A stretch of DNA of 64,000 nucleotides from Luteimonas fraxinea (lineage in GTDB: Bacteria; Pseudomonadota; Gammaproteobacteria; Xanthomonadales; Xanthomonadaceae), in contig NZ_CP089507.1 in assembly GCF_021233355.1 (NCBI RefSeq), positions 3,225,001 to 3,289,000 on the forward strand, in the 5' to 3' direction. Numbering within the stretch: the stretch's first letter is position 1; every line of letters starts with the position of its first letter. The position numbers were made by a program, and so were the translations under genes. This document shows, piece after piece, positions 28,909-37,875 of this stretch. The notes under the pieces were generated by a model. It had not been told where the DNA came from and ran no database searches. It saw nothing but the letters and a program-made list of their open reading frames with translations.

Positions 28909-31017
28909 GTGGCAAAAGTGACAAAGAGCTTCCAGTACGGCAACCAGACGGTGACGCTCGAGACCGGCGAGATTGCGCGCCAGGCCGGCGGCGCCGTGAT
29001 GGTGTCCTGCGATGGCACCCAGGTGCTGGTCGCCGCGGTCGCCAACAAGACCGCGCGCGAAGGCCAGGATTTCTTCCCGCTGACCGTCGACTACCAGGAA
29101 AAGTTCTACGCCGGTGGCCGCATCCCGGGTGGCTTCTTCAAGCGTGAAGGTCGCGCCACGGAGAAGGAGACGCTGATCTCGCGTCTGATCGACCGTCCGA
29201 TCCGTCCGCTGTTCCCCGATGGCTTCCGCAACGAAGTCCAGATCATCGCCACCGTGATGTCGATGAACCCGGACGTCGACGGCGACATCCTGGCTCTGCT
29301 CGGTGCGTCTGCTGCGCTGGCCCTGTCGGGCGCGCCGTTCGACGGCCCGATCGGCGCTGCGAAGGTCGGTTACAAGGACGGCCAGTACCTGCTGAACCCG
29401 ACCGTGTCGGAGCTGAAGGATTCGGATCTCGAGCTCGTCGTCGCCGGTACCGCGAACGCCGTGCTGATGGTCGAGTCGGAAGCCAAGGAACTGTCGGAAG
29501 ACGTGATGCTCGGCGCCGTGATGTTCGGCCACCAGCAGATGCAGGTCGCCATCGCCACGATCAACGAGCTCGTCGCCGAAGCCGGCAAGCCGAAGTGGGA
29601 ATGGTCGGCCCCGGCTACCAACGAAGGCCTGATCTCGGCCATCCGCACCGCGGTGGGCGAGCAGCTCGCCAGCGCGTTCCAGGTGCGTGACAAGCTCGAG
29701 CGCAAGGACGCGATCTCCAAGGTCAAGAAGGCGATCCTCGAAGCCGTGCAGCCGCACGCCGAAGCCAACGCCTGGTCGAACAGCGAGCTGTCGAAGGAAT
29801 TCGGCGAGCAGGAATACCAGACGATGCGCGACTCGGTCCTCAAGACCAAGGTCCGTATCGATGGTCGCGCGCTCGACACCGTGCGTCCGATCGCATCGAA
29901 GGTCAGCATCCTGCCGCGCGTGCACGGCTCCTCGCTGTTCACCCGTGGCGAGACGCAGGCGATCGTCGCCGTGACCCTCGGCACCGCGCGCGATGGCCAG
30001 ATCATCGACGCCGTCGCCGGCGAGTACAAAGAGCACTTCCTGTTCCATTACAACTTCCCCCCGTACTCGGTGGGCGAAGCCGGCCGCATGATGGGTCCGA
30101 AGCGTCGCGAGATCGGCCACGGCCGTCTGGCCAAGCGCGGCGTGCTCGCCGTGATGCCGACGATGGAAGAATTCCCGTACACCATCCGCGTCGTGTCGGA
30201 GATCACCGAGTCGAACGGTTCCTCGTCGATGGCGTCGGTCTGCGGTTCCTCGCTGGCGCTGATGGACGCGGGCGTGCCGATCAAGGCACCGGTCGCCGGC
30301 ATCGCGATGGGCCTGGTCAAGGAAGGCGACGACTACGTCGTGCTGTCGGACATCCTGGGTGACGAAGATCACCTCGGCGACATGGACTTCAAGGTTGCCG
30401 GCACCACGAACGGCATCTCGGCGCTGCAGATGGACATCAAGATCCAGGGCATCACCGAAGAGATCATGAAGGTCGCGCTGGCCCAGGCGAAGCAGGGCCG
30501 TCTGCACATCCTCCAGGAGATGAGCAGCGCGCTGACCACGGCCCGTACCGAACTCAGCGAGTTCGCGCCGCGCCTGATCACGATCAAGATCCACCCCGAC
30601 AAGATCCGCGAAGTCATCGGCAAGGGCGGTTCGGTCATCCAGGGCATCACCAAGGAAACCGGCACCCAGATCGACATCCAGGACGACGGCACGATCACGA
30701 TCGCGTCGGTCGACGCCGCCGCTGGCCGCGCCGCGAAGGAACGCATCGAGCAGATCACGTCGGACGTCGAGCCGGGCCGCATCTACGAGGGCAAGGTCGT
30801 CAAGCTGATGGACTTCGGTGCATTCGTGACGATCTCCCCCGGCAAGGACGGTCTGGTCCACGTGTCGCAGATCTCCAACGATCGCGTCGAGAAAGTCAGC
30901 GACGTGCTCAAGGAAGGCGACGTGGTCAAGGTCAAGGTGCTGGAAGTCGACAAGCAGGGCCGTATCCGCCTGTCGATGAAGGCTGTCGAAGAAGGTGAAG
31001 GCACGCCGGCCGAGTAA
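28909..31017 (+). CDS. pnp: Polyribonucleotide nucleotidyltransferase (PNPase)
   Basis: PNPase degrades RNA 3' to 5' with phosphate and is part of the RNA degradosome. The 702-aa protein has two RNase PH domains (about 1-230 and 310-545) with an intervening helical domain, a KH domain ([20 protein letters not shown], about 560-615) and an S1 domain (about 620-690; [18 protein letters not shown]). The start is GTG 28909 with AAGGA eight bases upstream. Confidence 0.97.
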   Translation: MAKVTKSFQYGNQTVTLETGEIARQAGGAVMVSCDGTQVLVAAVANKTAREGQDFFPLTVDYQEKFYAGGRIPGGFFKREGRATEKETLISRLIDRPIRPLFPDGFRNEVQIIATVMSMNPDVDGDILALLGASAALALSGAPFDGPIGAAKVGYKDGQYLLNPTVSELKDSDLELVVAGTANAVLMVESEAKELSEDVMLGAVMFGHQQMQVAIATINELVAEAGKPKWEWSAPATNEGLISAIRTAVGEQLASAFQVRDKLERKDAISKVKKAILEAVQPHAEANAWSNSELSKEFGEQEYQTMRDSVLKTKVRIDGRALDTVRPIASKVSILPRVHGSSLFTRGETQAIVAVTLGTARDGQIIDAVAGEYKEHFLFHYNFPPYSVGEAGRMMGPKRREIGHGRLAKRGVLAVMPTMEEFPYTIRVVSEITESNGSSSMASVCGSSLALMDAGVPIKAPVAGIAMGLVKEGDDYVVLSDILGDEDHLGDMDFKVAGTTNGISALQMDIKIQGITEEIMKVALAQAKQGRLHILQEMSSALTTARTELSEFAPRLITIKIHPDKIREVIGKGGSVIQGITKETGTQIDIQDDGTITIASVDAAAGRAAKERIEQITSDVEPGRIYEGKVVKLMDFGAFVTISPGKDGLVHVSQISNDRVEKVSDVLKEGDVVKVKVLEVDKQGRIRLSMKAVEEGEGTPAE

Positions 31018-31041
31018 TCGCCAGCGTTGCATGTGACAAGG

Positions 31042-31068
31042 AAACGGGCCGCGCAAGCGGCCCGTTTT
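31042..31068 (+). terminator. Terminator after pnp
   Basis: An 11-bp stem (AAACGGGCCGC/GCGGCCCGTTT) with a GCAA loop, followed by further T. It closes the rpsO-pnp unit. Confidence 0.92.
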
Positions 31069-31138
31069 CGTTGTGGCGTCCGGTCGGTTTCGAACACGCG
31101 TCTCACAACTCGCATCGAGGCCGGGCCGCGCACGCAGG

Positions 31139-31351
31139 TGGGTAGAGCGCGGCGAAACCCATCGCTCTTCGAGATTGCGAGCGGGGTCTACCTGACCGAT
31201 CAGCTGCGCCCGCGACGGCCTTTGTCGAAAGACCGGCCGCCACGGACACAAGTCCGCCCGGTGGATGGGCAAGCGCGGATGCATCGCGACACCAGATACA
31301 CCGCGGGCTTCGCGAGTCGGCGCGACGATGGCTTTGGCTGCGCTCTACCCA
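31139..31351. repeat. MITE-like element with 25-bp inverted ends
   Basis: The 25 bp at 31139-31163 and the reverse complement of 31327-31351 match at 22 of 25 positions (both begin TGGGTAGAGCGC). The 213-bp element has no credible gene inside. It lies in the 537-bp gap between pnp and dctA; the rest of that gap holds the pnp terminator and no other feature I can identify. Confidence 0.6.
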
Positions 31352-31554
31352 TCCTACGGATGCGGTTCCTACCTCCGCTGACGTCCCAATGCAGCTGCAC
31401 CTGATGCATTTTTCGACGGCTGCCGGATCCGCTGAAATCCCTGAAAATCCCCGCAAAAGAACGCCCTTCGACGCCGTTCCCGCACGAACCTGACTGCGCC
31501 ACCTAGTCCCATGGTGTGAGTTTGCAATTCTTGTTCATCTGGCAGGCTTGCGGC

Positions 31555-32961
31555 ATGCAGACCGATACCCCCACCCAGAACGCTGTCAAAGCCCCGACAC
31601 CCGGGCCCGCGCCGAAGCGCAAGAAGCTGTGGCACCACCTGTACTTCTGGGTACTGGTCGGAATCGCCGCGGGCATCATCATTGGTCTCGCCGCGCCGGA
31701 AGTCGGCGCGCAGATGAAATGGCTGGCCGATCTCTTCATCAAGCTGGTCAAGGTCGTCATCGCGCCGACCATCTTCGCGACCGTCGCGGTCGGCATCGCC
31801 GGACTCGGCAACCTCGCCAAGGCCGGCGGCTTGGCGCTCAAGACGGTCATCTACTTCAACGTCACCACCGTCTTCGCGCTGGGCATCGGCCTGGTCGTCA
31901 TCAACCTGCTGGGCCCGGGCCGCATGCTCGGCCTCGACATCGCTACCTTCGATGCCTCGGCAGCCGAGGGCACGCTCAGCAGCGCCGGCGCAGCTGCGGG
32001 CAGCGGCTTCACAGGCTTCCTGCTGCATCTGGTGCCCAGCTCGTTCTTCGGTGCCTTCGTCGAAGGCCAGCTGATCCAGGTGCTGGTGATGGCGATCCTC
32101 GTCGCCTGCGCGATCACGATGCTCGGCGAGCGCGGCAAACCTGCCGTCGCCGCGCTCGACACGATCGCCCAGGTGATGTTCGGCGTCATCAAGATCGTCA
32201 TGTGGTTCGCCCCGCTGGGCGCGATGGGCGGCATGGCCTTCACCATCGGCGAGTACGGCGGCGCGATCCTCGGTTCGCTCGGCTACTTCATGGTGAGCTT
32301 CTGGCTGACCTGCCTGCTGTTCCTGTTCCTGGTGCTCGGACCGATCTGCTGGTGGTCGGGCTTCAACATCTTCAAGTACATCCGCATGATCCGCGACGAA
32401 CTGCTGATCGTGCTCGGCACGTCCTCATCGGAGACGGTACTGCCGCGCATGCTGGCGAAACTTGAAGCGGCCGGCGTCCCGAAGTCGGTCGTCGGGCTGA
32501 CGATTCCCACCGGCTATTCGTTCAACCTCGACGGCACCGCGATCTACATGTCGATGGGCGCGATCTTCATCGCCCAGGCCTTCGGTATCGAAGTCCCGCT
32601 GGGCACGCAGATCGCGCTGCTGGTCTTCATGCTGATCTCGTCGAACGGCGCAGCCGGTGTGTCGGGCGCGGGCCTGGTGACGCTGGCGGCCTCGCTGGCC
32701 GCGTTCGAGAGCGTGATTCCGCTCGCGGGCATCGCCTTGATCGTCGGTATCGACCGTTTCATGTCGGAAGGCCGTGCGCTGACCAACCTGACCGGCAACG
32801 GTATCGGCACGCTGGTGATCGCACGCTGGACCGGACAGCTCGATCGCGAGCGTCTGGACGAGGTGCTCGACAGTCCGTCGCTGGTCGATCCCGACCGTCT
32901 GCTCGCCGAGAAGAACGCTGCCGAAGCAGCGGCGCCGATCAACGCCTTGCCGGTCAAATGA
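31555..32961 (+). CDS. dctA: C4-dicarboxylate/sodium (proton) symporter DctA
   Basis: An inner-membrane importer of succinate, fumarate and malate (DAACS family), 468 aa with about eight membrane helices and two re-entrant loops. Family motifs are clear: the serine-rich GTSSSETVLPRML, IPTGYSFNLDGTAIYMSM and the SSNGAAGVSGAG loop. ATG 31555 places a short hydrophilic stretch before helix 1; a GTG at 31516 would add 13 residues. It stands alone between a repeat and the asnB leader. Confidence 0.93.
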   Translation: MQTDTPTQNAVKAPTPGPAPKRKKLWHHLYFWVLVGIAAGIIIGLAAPEVGAQMKWLADLFIKLVKVVIAPTIFATVAVGIAGLGNLAKAGGLALKTVIYFNVTTVFALGIGLVVINLLGPGRMLGLDIATFDASAAEGTLSSAGAAAGSGFTGFLLHLVPSSFFGAFVEGQLIQVLVMAILVACAITMLGERGKPAVAALDTIAQVMFGVIKIVMWFAPLGAMGGMAFTIGEYGGAILGSLGYFMVSFWLTCLLFLFLVLGPICWWSGFNIFKYIRMIRDELLIVLGTSSSETVLPRMLAKLEAAGVPKSVVGLTIPTGYSFNLDGTAIYMSMGAIFIAQAFGIEVPLGTQIALLVFMLISSNGAAGVSGAGLVTLAASLAAFESVIPLAGIALIVGIDRFMSEGRALTNLTGNGIGTLVIARWTGQLDRERLDEVLDSPSLVDPDRLLAEKNAAEAAAPINALPVK

Positions 32962-33028
32962 TCCCGATGGCCGCCCGCCGACGCCGCGTGCGTTGAACGG
33001 GTAGATGCAGCCGTTGCGCACGCAACGG

Positions 33029-33057
33029 TTGCGCGTCCACCGCAGAGCCTTTAGGTT
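33029..33057 (+). promoter_or_regulatory. Possible promoter for the asnB leader
   Basis: TTGCGC (33029-33034) and TAGGTT (33052-33057) are 17 bp apart; both are weak matches. They adjoin an inverted repeat CCGTTGC/GCAACGG at 33011-33028 that could be an operator. Transcription from here would start at the leader peptide. Confidence 0.3.
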
Positions 33058-33064
33058 GCAACAC

Positions 33065-33160
33065 ATGCCCCGCATCGCCGCCAACAATCGCAACCGCAAC
33101 GCACTGCGCACGAATAATCGTGCGCGGCCGATGCGGGTGTGGGAGCAGGCGCAGCAGTAA
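33065..33160 (+). CDS. Asn-rich leader peptide of asnB
   Basis: A 31-codon frame, ATG to TAA, whose residues 7-18 read NNRNRNALRTNN, six Asn codons (both AAC and AAT) in 12. It lies upstream of asparagine synthetase and ahead of a strong terminator, the arrangement of leader peptides in amino-acid attenuators. Ribosome stalling at the Asn codons would sense charged tRNA-Asn. No classical RBS is visible (AGG about ten bases upstream). The peptide is too short for similarity; the call rests on codon content, position and the matching RNA pairings. Confidence 0.75.
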   Translation: MPRIAANNRNRNALRTNNRARPMRVWEQAQQ

Positions 33161-33187
33161 AGCAAGACGCGCAGGCACCGGAACACG

Positions 33188-33218
33188 AACCCGCATCGGC
33201 CGCGATGCGGGTTTTTTT
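33188..33218 (+). terminator. Attenuator terminator upstream of asnB
   Basis: An 11-bp perfect stem (AACCCGCATCG/CGATGCGGGTT) with loop GCCG and a run of seven T, 57 bp before the asnB start codon. Confidence 0.9.
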
Positions 33219-33274
33219 GTGTCCGCATCCGGCTCCACCGACATCGCAATCCACGACATCCCAGGAGCTTCACC

Positions 33275-34984
33275 ATGTGTTCGATCTTCGGCATCTTCGG
33301 CCTGCAACCCGGCGACGACGCAACCGTTCTGCGCCGGCAGGCGCTCGAGTGTTCGCAGCGCCAGCGCCACCGCGGCCCGGACTGGAGCGGCGTGCACGTC
33401 GACGACCGCGCGATTCTCGTGCACGAACGTCTCGCGATCGTTGATCCAGCGGGCGGCTCGCAGCCGCTGCTGTCCGAGGATGGCGCGCTGGTGCTCGCGG
33501 TCAACGGCGAGATCTACAACCACCAGACGCTGAAGACCGAGCTGCGCGTGCCGTACGCGTTCCAGACCGCGTCGGACTGTGAAGTGGTCAGCGCGCTCTA
33601 CCGCGAGCACGAAGCCGACGGCACCGGCCCGTCTGCGTTTCTCGAGCGACTCAACGGCATCTTCGCGTTCGCGCTATGGGACCGCGACAGCGGCCGCGCG
33701 ATCATCGCCCGCGATCCGATCGGCGTGGTGCCGCTGTACTGGGGCCATGACCGGGAAGGCCGCCTGCGCGTCGCATCCGAGATGAAGGCGCTGGCCGATA
33801 CCTGCGCCGATGTCGCGCAGTTCCCGCCCGGGCACTGGTACGACAGCGCGACCGGCGTGCTCACGCAGTACTACAAGCGGCCCTGGCGCGACTTCGATGC
33901 GGTGGAAGGCGTGGACGTGTCGCTCGACGACGTACGCGAGGCCTTCGAGGCCGCCGTGCACCGCCAGCTGATGACCGACGTGCCCTATGGCGTGCTGCTG
34001 TCGGGTGGTCTGGATTCCTCGCTGGTCGCCGCGGTCGCGGCGCGCTATGCGCGGCATCGCGTCGAGGACGGCGACCGCAGCGAAGCCTGGTGGCCGCGTC
34101 TGCATTCGTTCGCGATCGGCCTCAAGGGGTCGCCCGATCTTGCGGCTGCCGCAATCGCCGCGGAGTCGCTGGGCACCGTGCATCACGGATACGAGTACAC
34201 GTTCGAGGAAGGCCTCGATGCGATCCCCGATGTGATCCGCCACGTCGAAACCTTCGACGTGACCACGATCCGCGCGTCGACGCCGATGTTCCTGCTCGCG
34301 CGCCGGATCAAGGCGATGGGCGTGAAGATGGTGCTGTCGGGCGAGGGCAGTGACGAAATCTTCGGCGGCTATCTCTACTTCCACAAGGCACCCGACGCGC
34401 GGCAGTTCCACGAGGAGCTGGTGCGCAAGCTCGACGCGCTGCACAACTACGACTGCCTGCGCGCGAACAAATCGATGATGGCCTGGGGCGTGGAGCCGCG
34501 CGTGCCGTTCCTCGATCGCGAGTTCCTCGACGTGGCGATGCGTTTCGACGCCGCGCACAAGATGATCCACCGCGGCAGCGACGGCTATCAGCGCATGGAG
34601 AAGGGCGTGCTGCGCGCCGCGTTCGACGGCCATCTGCCGGACGAAATTCTGTGGCGGCAGAAGGAGCAGTTCAGCGACGGCGTCGGTTACGGCTGGATCG
34701 ACGGGCTCAAGGCGCATGCCGAGGCGCAGGTCAGCGATCGCGAACTCGCGGCTGCGGCGAGCCGCTTCCCGCACAACCCGCCGCTGACGAAGGAGGCGTA
34801 CTTCTACCGCAGCGTGTTCGAGCGCGTGTTCCCGTCGCCGGCTGCAGCGGCCACCGTGCCGGGCGGCAAGTCGATCGCCTGTTCGTCGCCTGCTGCGATC
34901 GCCTGGGACGCCGCGTTCGCGAATGCGGCCGATCCATCGGGACGCGCGGTCGCCGGCGTGCACAACGCGGCGGTGGCAGCCTGA
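33275..34984 (+). CDS. asnB: Asparagine synthase (glutamine-hydrolysing)
   Basis: Makes asparagine from aspartate, glutamine and ATP. The 569-aa protein has an N-terminal class II glutaminase domain with the required Cys2 (after Met removal) and RHRGPDWSG, LAIVDP and NGEIYNH motifs, then a synthetase domain with the pyrophosphate loop LLSGGLDSSLVAA and GEGSDEIFGGYLYF. Its size matches E. coli AsnB. It lies behind the Asn-rich leader and attenuator, which fits control by asparagine supply. Confidence 0.96.
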   Translation: MCSIFGIFGLQPGDDATVLRRQALECSQRQRHRGPDWSGVHVDDRAILVHERLAIVDPAGGSQPLLSEDGALVLAVNGEIYNHQTLKTELRVPYAFQTASDCEVVSALYREHEADGTGPSAFLERLNGIFAFALWDRDSGRAIIARDPIGVVPLYWGHDREGRLRVASEMKALADTCADVAQFPPGHWYDSATGVLTQYYKRPWRDFDAVEGVDVSLDDVREAFEAAVHRQLMTDVPYGVLLSGGLDSSLVAAVAARYARHRVEDGDRSEAWWPRLHSFAIGLKGSPDLAAAAIAAESLGTVHHGYEYTFEEGLDAIPDVIRHVETFDVTTIRASTPMFLLARRIKAMGVKMVLSGEGSDEIFGGYLYFHKAPDARQFHEELVRKLDALHNYDCLRANKSMMAWGVEPRVPFLDREFLDVAMRFDAAHKMIHRGSDGYQRMEKGVLRAAFDGHLPDEILWRQKEQFSDGVGYGWIDGLKAHAEAQVSDRELAAAASRFPHNPPLTKEAYFYRSVFERVFPSPAAAATVPGGKSIACSSPAAIAWDAAFANAADPSGRAVAGVHNAAVAA

Positions 34985-34992
34985 GTCTTGAG

Positions 34993-35025
34993 CCCTCCCT
35001 CGCGTGCGGGGGAGGGTTGGGAGGG
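34993..35025. repeat. Short GC-rich palindromic repeat after asnB
   Basis: CCCTCCC and GGGAGGG blocks around CGCGTGCGGG, related to the REP-like elements seen elsewhere in this window. It sits between convergent asnB and the cytochrome b gene. Confidence 0.4.
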
Positions 35026-35082
35026 GGCGAACGATCAGCAGGCCCGCAGCTTTATCGTGCGAGCAGTTTGCAGCCGCCGGCT

Positions 35083-35631
35083 TTAAAGCTTTCCCGCCAT
35101 CCGCGCCAGCGTTTTATCGCGCCAGAAGAAGTGATGCAGCGCGACCATCGCGACGTGGCCGGCGACGACGGCCAGCAGGGTCCAGGCGATGACGCCGTGC
35201 GACAGGTTCGCCGGCGCCATCAGCCACTCCAACTTCTCGCCGGTCGCGGGAAACAGTGGAATCCCCCACGGTGCGAAACCGCGGCCGCTGCCGTATTCCC
35301 GCAGCAGCGCGACGGTTGGCACGTAGAACATCAGGGCGTAGAGCAGTGCATGCCCCGCGAGCGCGAGACGACCGACCAGCGTCGCCGGATGCGGCGGGCG
35401 CTTGCGCCATTGCGACAGGCCCCAGGCGCCGCGCAGCAGGATTGCCAGCATCAATAGCGTGCCGACCGGCTTGTGGCTGCCGACGAGAAGGGCGGTCAGT
35501 GGATGGCGACCGAGCAGGAGCTTCACGCCCATGCCGGTGAACTGCCACGCGAACAACGCGCCCATGCCCCAATGCAGCACCCGCGTGACCAGGCCGTAGC
35601 GCAGCGGTGAGTCGGTCCAGCGAGACGACAT
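35083..35631 (-). CDS. Cytochrome b561 family protein
   Basis: An inner-membrane di-heme cytochrome of the bacterial CybB type, 182 aa with four membrane helices. Likely heme-ligand histidines are in RVLHWGMG (helix 1), GSHKPVG (start of helix 2), AGHALLYALMF (helix 3) and AGHVAMVALHHFF (helix 4). Such proteins exchange electrons between quinol and periplasmic partners, or act as superoxide:quinone oxidoreductases; which applies here is not visible. It is a single gene, convergent with asnB. Confidence 0.88.
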   Translation of the reverse strand: MSSRWTDSPLRYGLVTRVLHWGMGALFAWQFTGMGVKLLLGRHPLTALLVGSHKPVGTLLMLAILLRGAWGLSQWRKRPPHPATLVGRLALAGHALLYALMFYVPTVALLREYGSGRGFAPWGIPLFPATGEKLEWLMAPANLSHGVIAWTLLAVVAGHVAMVALHHFFWRDKTLARMAGKL

Positions 35632-35836
35632 GGTGCATCCAAGGCGGAGATCCGACGCACAGTTCAGCCGCGCGCCCGCGTGCTGTCAATCGCGCGTGTG
35701 CGTTCGTTCGCGCGGATGAAGGACAGAGTAGATTCGAAACTGCGACCGGTCCGATCCACCATTGACCCCCGTACGGGACCGCGGCGACCCCAGCCCGTAA
35801 ACTGGGTGTCACGTTTCCAGACACACGAGCAGCACA

Positions 35837-37048
35837 GTGATCATCCATCCCAAGGTCCGCGGCTTCATCTGCACCACCACGCATCCGACCGGCTGCGACC
35901 ACAACGTGCGCGACCAGATCGCCGCCACGCGCGCGCGCGGCGTTCGCGACGACGGTCCGAAAAAGGTGCTGGTGATCGGCGCGTCCAGCGGCTACGGCCT
36001 GGCGGCACGCATCAGCGCGGCGTTCGGCTTCGGCGCCGACACGCTCGGTGTGTTCTTTGAAAAGCCCGGCACCGACAAGAAGGCCGGCACGGCCGGCTGG
36101 TACAACTCGGCCGCGTTCGATCGCTACGCCAAGGAGGCTGGTCTCTACAGCCGCTCGATCAACGGCGATGCGTTCTCCGACGCCGCGCGCGCGCAGGCGA
36201 TCGACCTGATCAGGAACGAGATGGGCGGCCAGGTCGATCTGGTCGTCTATTCGCTGGCCTCGCCGGTGCGCAAGCTGCCCGGTACCGGTGAAGTGAAGCG
36301 CTCGGCGCTCAAGCCGATCGGCGAGGCCTACACCTCGACCGCGATCGACACCAACAAGGACCAGATCATCGAAGCGTCGATCGAGCCCGCGACCGAGCAG
36401 GAGATCGCCGACACCGTGACCGTGATGGGCGGCGAAGACTGGCAGCTGTGGATCGACGCGCTGCGCGAAGCCGGTGTGCTGGCCGACGGCGCGAAGACCG
36501 TGGCCTTCAGCTACATCGGCACCGAGATCACCTGGCCGATCTACTGGCACGGCGCGCTGGGCAAGGCCAAGGCCGACCTCGACGCGACCGCGCGTCGCAT
36601 CGATGCGCAGCTCGCCGAAACCGGCGGCAGTGCGAACGTCGCCGTGCTCAAGTCGGTCGTCACCCAGGCCAGCGCCGCGATTCCGGTGCTGCCGCTGTAC
36701 ATCGCCATCGCTTTCAAGGTGATGAAGGAAAAGGGCCTGCACGAGGGCACGCTCGACCAGCTCGACCGCCTGTTCCGCGAACGCATGTACCGCGCCGACG
36801 GCGCACCGGCCGAAGTCGACGACGAAGCGCGCCTGCGCCTCGACGACTGGGAACTGCGCGACGACGTGCAGGCGCAGTGCAAGGCGCTGTGGCCGCAGAT
36901 CACCAGCGAGAACCTGTTCGCGCTGACCGACTACGCCGGGTACAAGCACGAGTTCCTCAAACTGTTCGGTTTCGAGCGCAGTGATGTGGATTACGACGCG
37001 GAAGTGAATCCGGTGGCGGAGTTCGATGTGATCGAATTGCGCGACTGA
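35837..37048 (+). CDS. fabV: Trans-2-enoyl-ACP/CoA reductase (NADH), FabV type
   Basis: Reduces the enoyl double bond in the last step of each fatty-acid elongation cycle. The 403-aa length and the Y236-x8-K245 catalytic spacing ([10 protein letters not shown]) identify FabV rather than FabI. The NADH site [12 protein letters not shown] is near the N terminus, preceded by HPTGCDHNV. FabV enzymes in Pseudomonas and Vibrio are poorly inhibited by triclosan. The start is GTG 35837. A strong terminator follows. Confidence 0.95.
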   Translation: MIIHPKVRGFICTTTHPTGCDHNVRDQIAATRARGVRDDGPKKVLVIGASSGYGLAARISAAFGFGADTLGVFFEKPGTDKKAGTAGWYNSAAFDRYAKEAGLYSRSINGDAFSDAARAQAIDLIRNEMGGQVDLVVYSLASPVRKLPGTGEVKRSALKPIGEAYTSTAIDTNKDQIIEASIEPATEQEIADTVTVMGGEDWQLWIDALREAGVLADGAKTVAFSYIGTEITWPIYWHGALGKAKADLDATARRIDAQLAETGGSANVAVLKSVVTQASAAIPVLPLYIAIAFKVMKEKGLHEGTLDQLDRLFRERMYRADGAPAEVDDEARLRLDDWELRDDVQAQCKALWPQITSENLFALTDYAGYKHEFLKLFGFERSDVDYDAEVNPVAEFDVIELRD

Positions 37049-37066
37049 TCGCGTCTGCACGCTTGG

Positions 37067-37094
37067 AAAAGCCCCGCTTATGCGGGGTTTTTTT
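37067..37094 (+). terminator. Terminator after fabV
   Basis: Stem GCCCCGC/GCGGGGT with a TTAT loop, flanked by A on the left and a run of seven or more T on the right. Confidence 0.9.
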
Positions 37095-37186
37095 CTGATG
37101 GGGCTGCGCCATCGTGGTGACGCAGGGTGTGTGTTGGTAATCCGTTTGATGTGCTGTTGCCGGGGTGTATGTTCTGGGATTTGTTG

Positions 37187-37343
37187 CTTTAGCTTTTGGC
37201 TTTAGCTTTTAGCTTTTAGCTTTTAGCTTTTGGCTTTGGCTTTGGCTTTGGCTTTGGCTTTGGCTTTGGCTTTGGCTTTGGCTTTGGCTTTGGCTTTGGC
37301 TTTGGCTTTGGCTTTGGCTTTGGCTTTGGCTTGGCCTTGGCTT
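37187..37343. repeat. Hexanucleotide array A (TTTGGC/TTTAGC)
   Basis: About 25 tandem copies of a 6-bp unit. The outer part has TTTAGC with occasional 7-bp TTTTAGC units; the inner part is an uninterrupted run of TTTGGC. It decays into TTGGCCTTGGC next to module A. Read as protein it gives only Ala-Leu repeats, so it is not a gene. Confidence 0.97.
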
Positions 37344-37350
37344 TTGATCT

Positions 37351-37572
37351 TCAATCGAGCCGTAAAGAGAGCCGAGCACCGGAGCCTGGCGTGGCCGGAG
37401 AGCAGCCCATGTCTGAGCGCAGCGAGTTTGGGCTGCGTGCCGCGTCAGGCGAGGAGCGGAGGGGACCGATGCAGCTTCATCGCATCGGCTCGCGTCCGGC
37501 GAAGACGGTTTTGCTTACTTTTGCCAAGACAAAAGTAAGCCGCGCGACAGCGCGGAAGCCCTGTACTTGATC
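37351..37572 (+). repeat. SERSEFG repeat module A
   Basis: A repeat module of about 220 bp that also occurs at 37641-37866 and 52470-52690 and 51847-52078. It starts with an AATCGAGC...GAGCCGAGCA segment and includes a short frame from ATG 37409 (MSERSEFGLRAAS...) to 37570. A perfect hairpin GCTTACTTTTG/CAAAAGTAAGC (37513-37540) and a second hairpin CCGCGC/GCGCGG follow. Conservation is at DNA level as much as in the frame, and other frames are open too, so it is listed as a repeat. Proteins beginning MSERSEFG are common hypothetical annotations in Xanthomonadaceae. Confidence 0.85.
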
Positions 37573-37640
37573 TTCGCCTTGCGAGCACTTCGTCAGGCGG
37601 CGCATCGAAATCCAGCGCCACGACTGAGAAGCGAAAAGCA

Positions 37641-37866
37641 AGTGCAGGGCTTTCGCCCGCTGCGCGTGCGAGTCCCTTTTGGATGGACCCAAAAGGAACC
37701 AAAAGGTCCCTTCGCCAGACGCGATCCGCCGCGATGCAGCCGCGACGGTCCCCTGCGCTTCTCGGACGTCGGGGCACGCAGCCCAAACTCGCTGCGCTCA
37801 GACATGGGCTGCTCTTCGACCCCGCCGCCCTGCGATGCTCGGCTCGCTCTACGGCTCGATTCAAGT
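37641..37866 (-). repeat. SERSEFG repeat module B (inverted)
   Basis: The inverted partner of module A, tail to tail with it. The 5' part (MSERSEFGLRAPTSEKRRGPS...) matches A and D, but the 3' part encodes a different end (FGSFWVHPKGTRTRSGRK) and a different hairpin (CCTTTTGG/CCAAAAGG at 37675-37696). Modules B and C share this 3' type, A and D the other. Confidence 0.85.
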
Positions 37867-37875
37867 CAAAGGCTG

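Larger units (their letters stand above)
33065..33218 (+). promoter_or_regulatory. Transcription attenuator controlling asnB
   Basis: Four segments can pair in turn. Segment 1 (33069-33080, early leader peptide) pairs with segment 2 (33125-33137, late leader peptide) over 12 bp with one bulge. Segment 2 (33125-33138) is perfectly complementary over 14 bp to segment 3 (33189-33202). Segment 3 (33188-33198) pairs with segment 4 (33203-33213) to form a terminator with a T tract. Stalling at the Asn codons (33083-33118) would cover segment 1 and free segment 2 to pair with 3, so transcription continues; full translation would cover segment 2 and allow termination. The mechanism is inferred from the sequence. 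Confidence 0.8.

Noticed and set aside
31516..31554. GTG 31516 as the dctA start
   Set aside because: The added residues form a hydrophobic stretch not seen in the family; ATG 31555 gives the usual hydrophilic N terminus.
33188..33218. Simple terminator of dctA
   Set aside because: It lies 227 bp after dctA and 57 bp before asnB, and its left arm is perfectly complementary to the Asn-rich leader frame, which a plain terminator would not need.
37230..37538. Gene for an Ala-Leu-rich peptide or signal sequence
   Set aside because: Simple translation of the TTTGGC array; no RBS and no conserved continuation.
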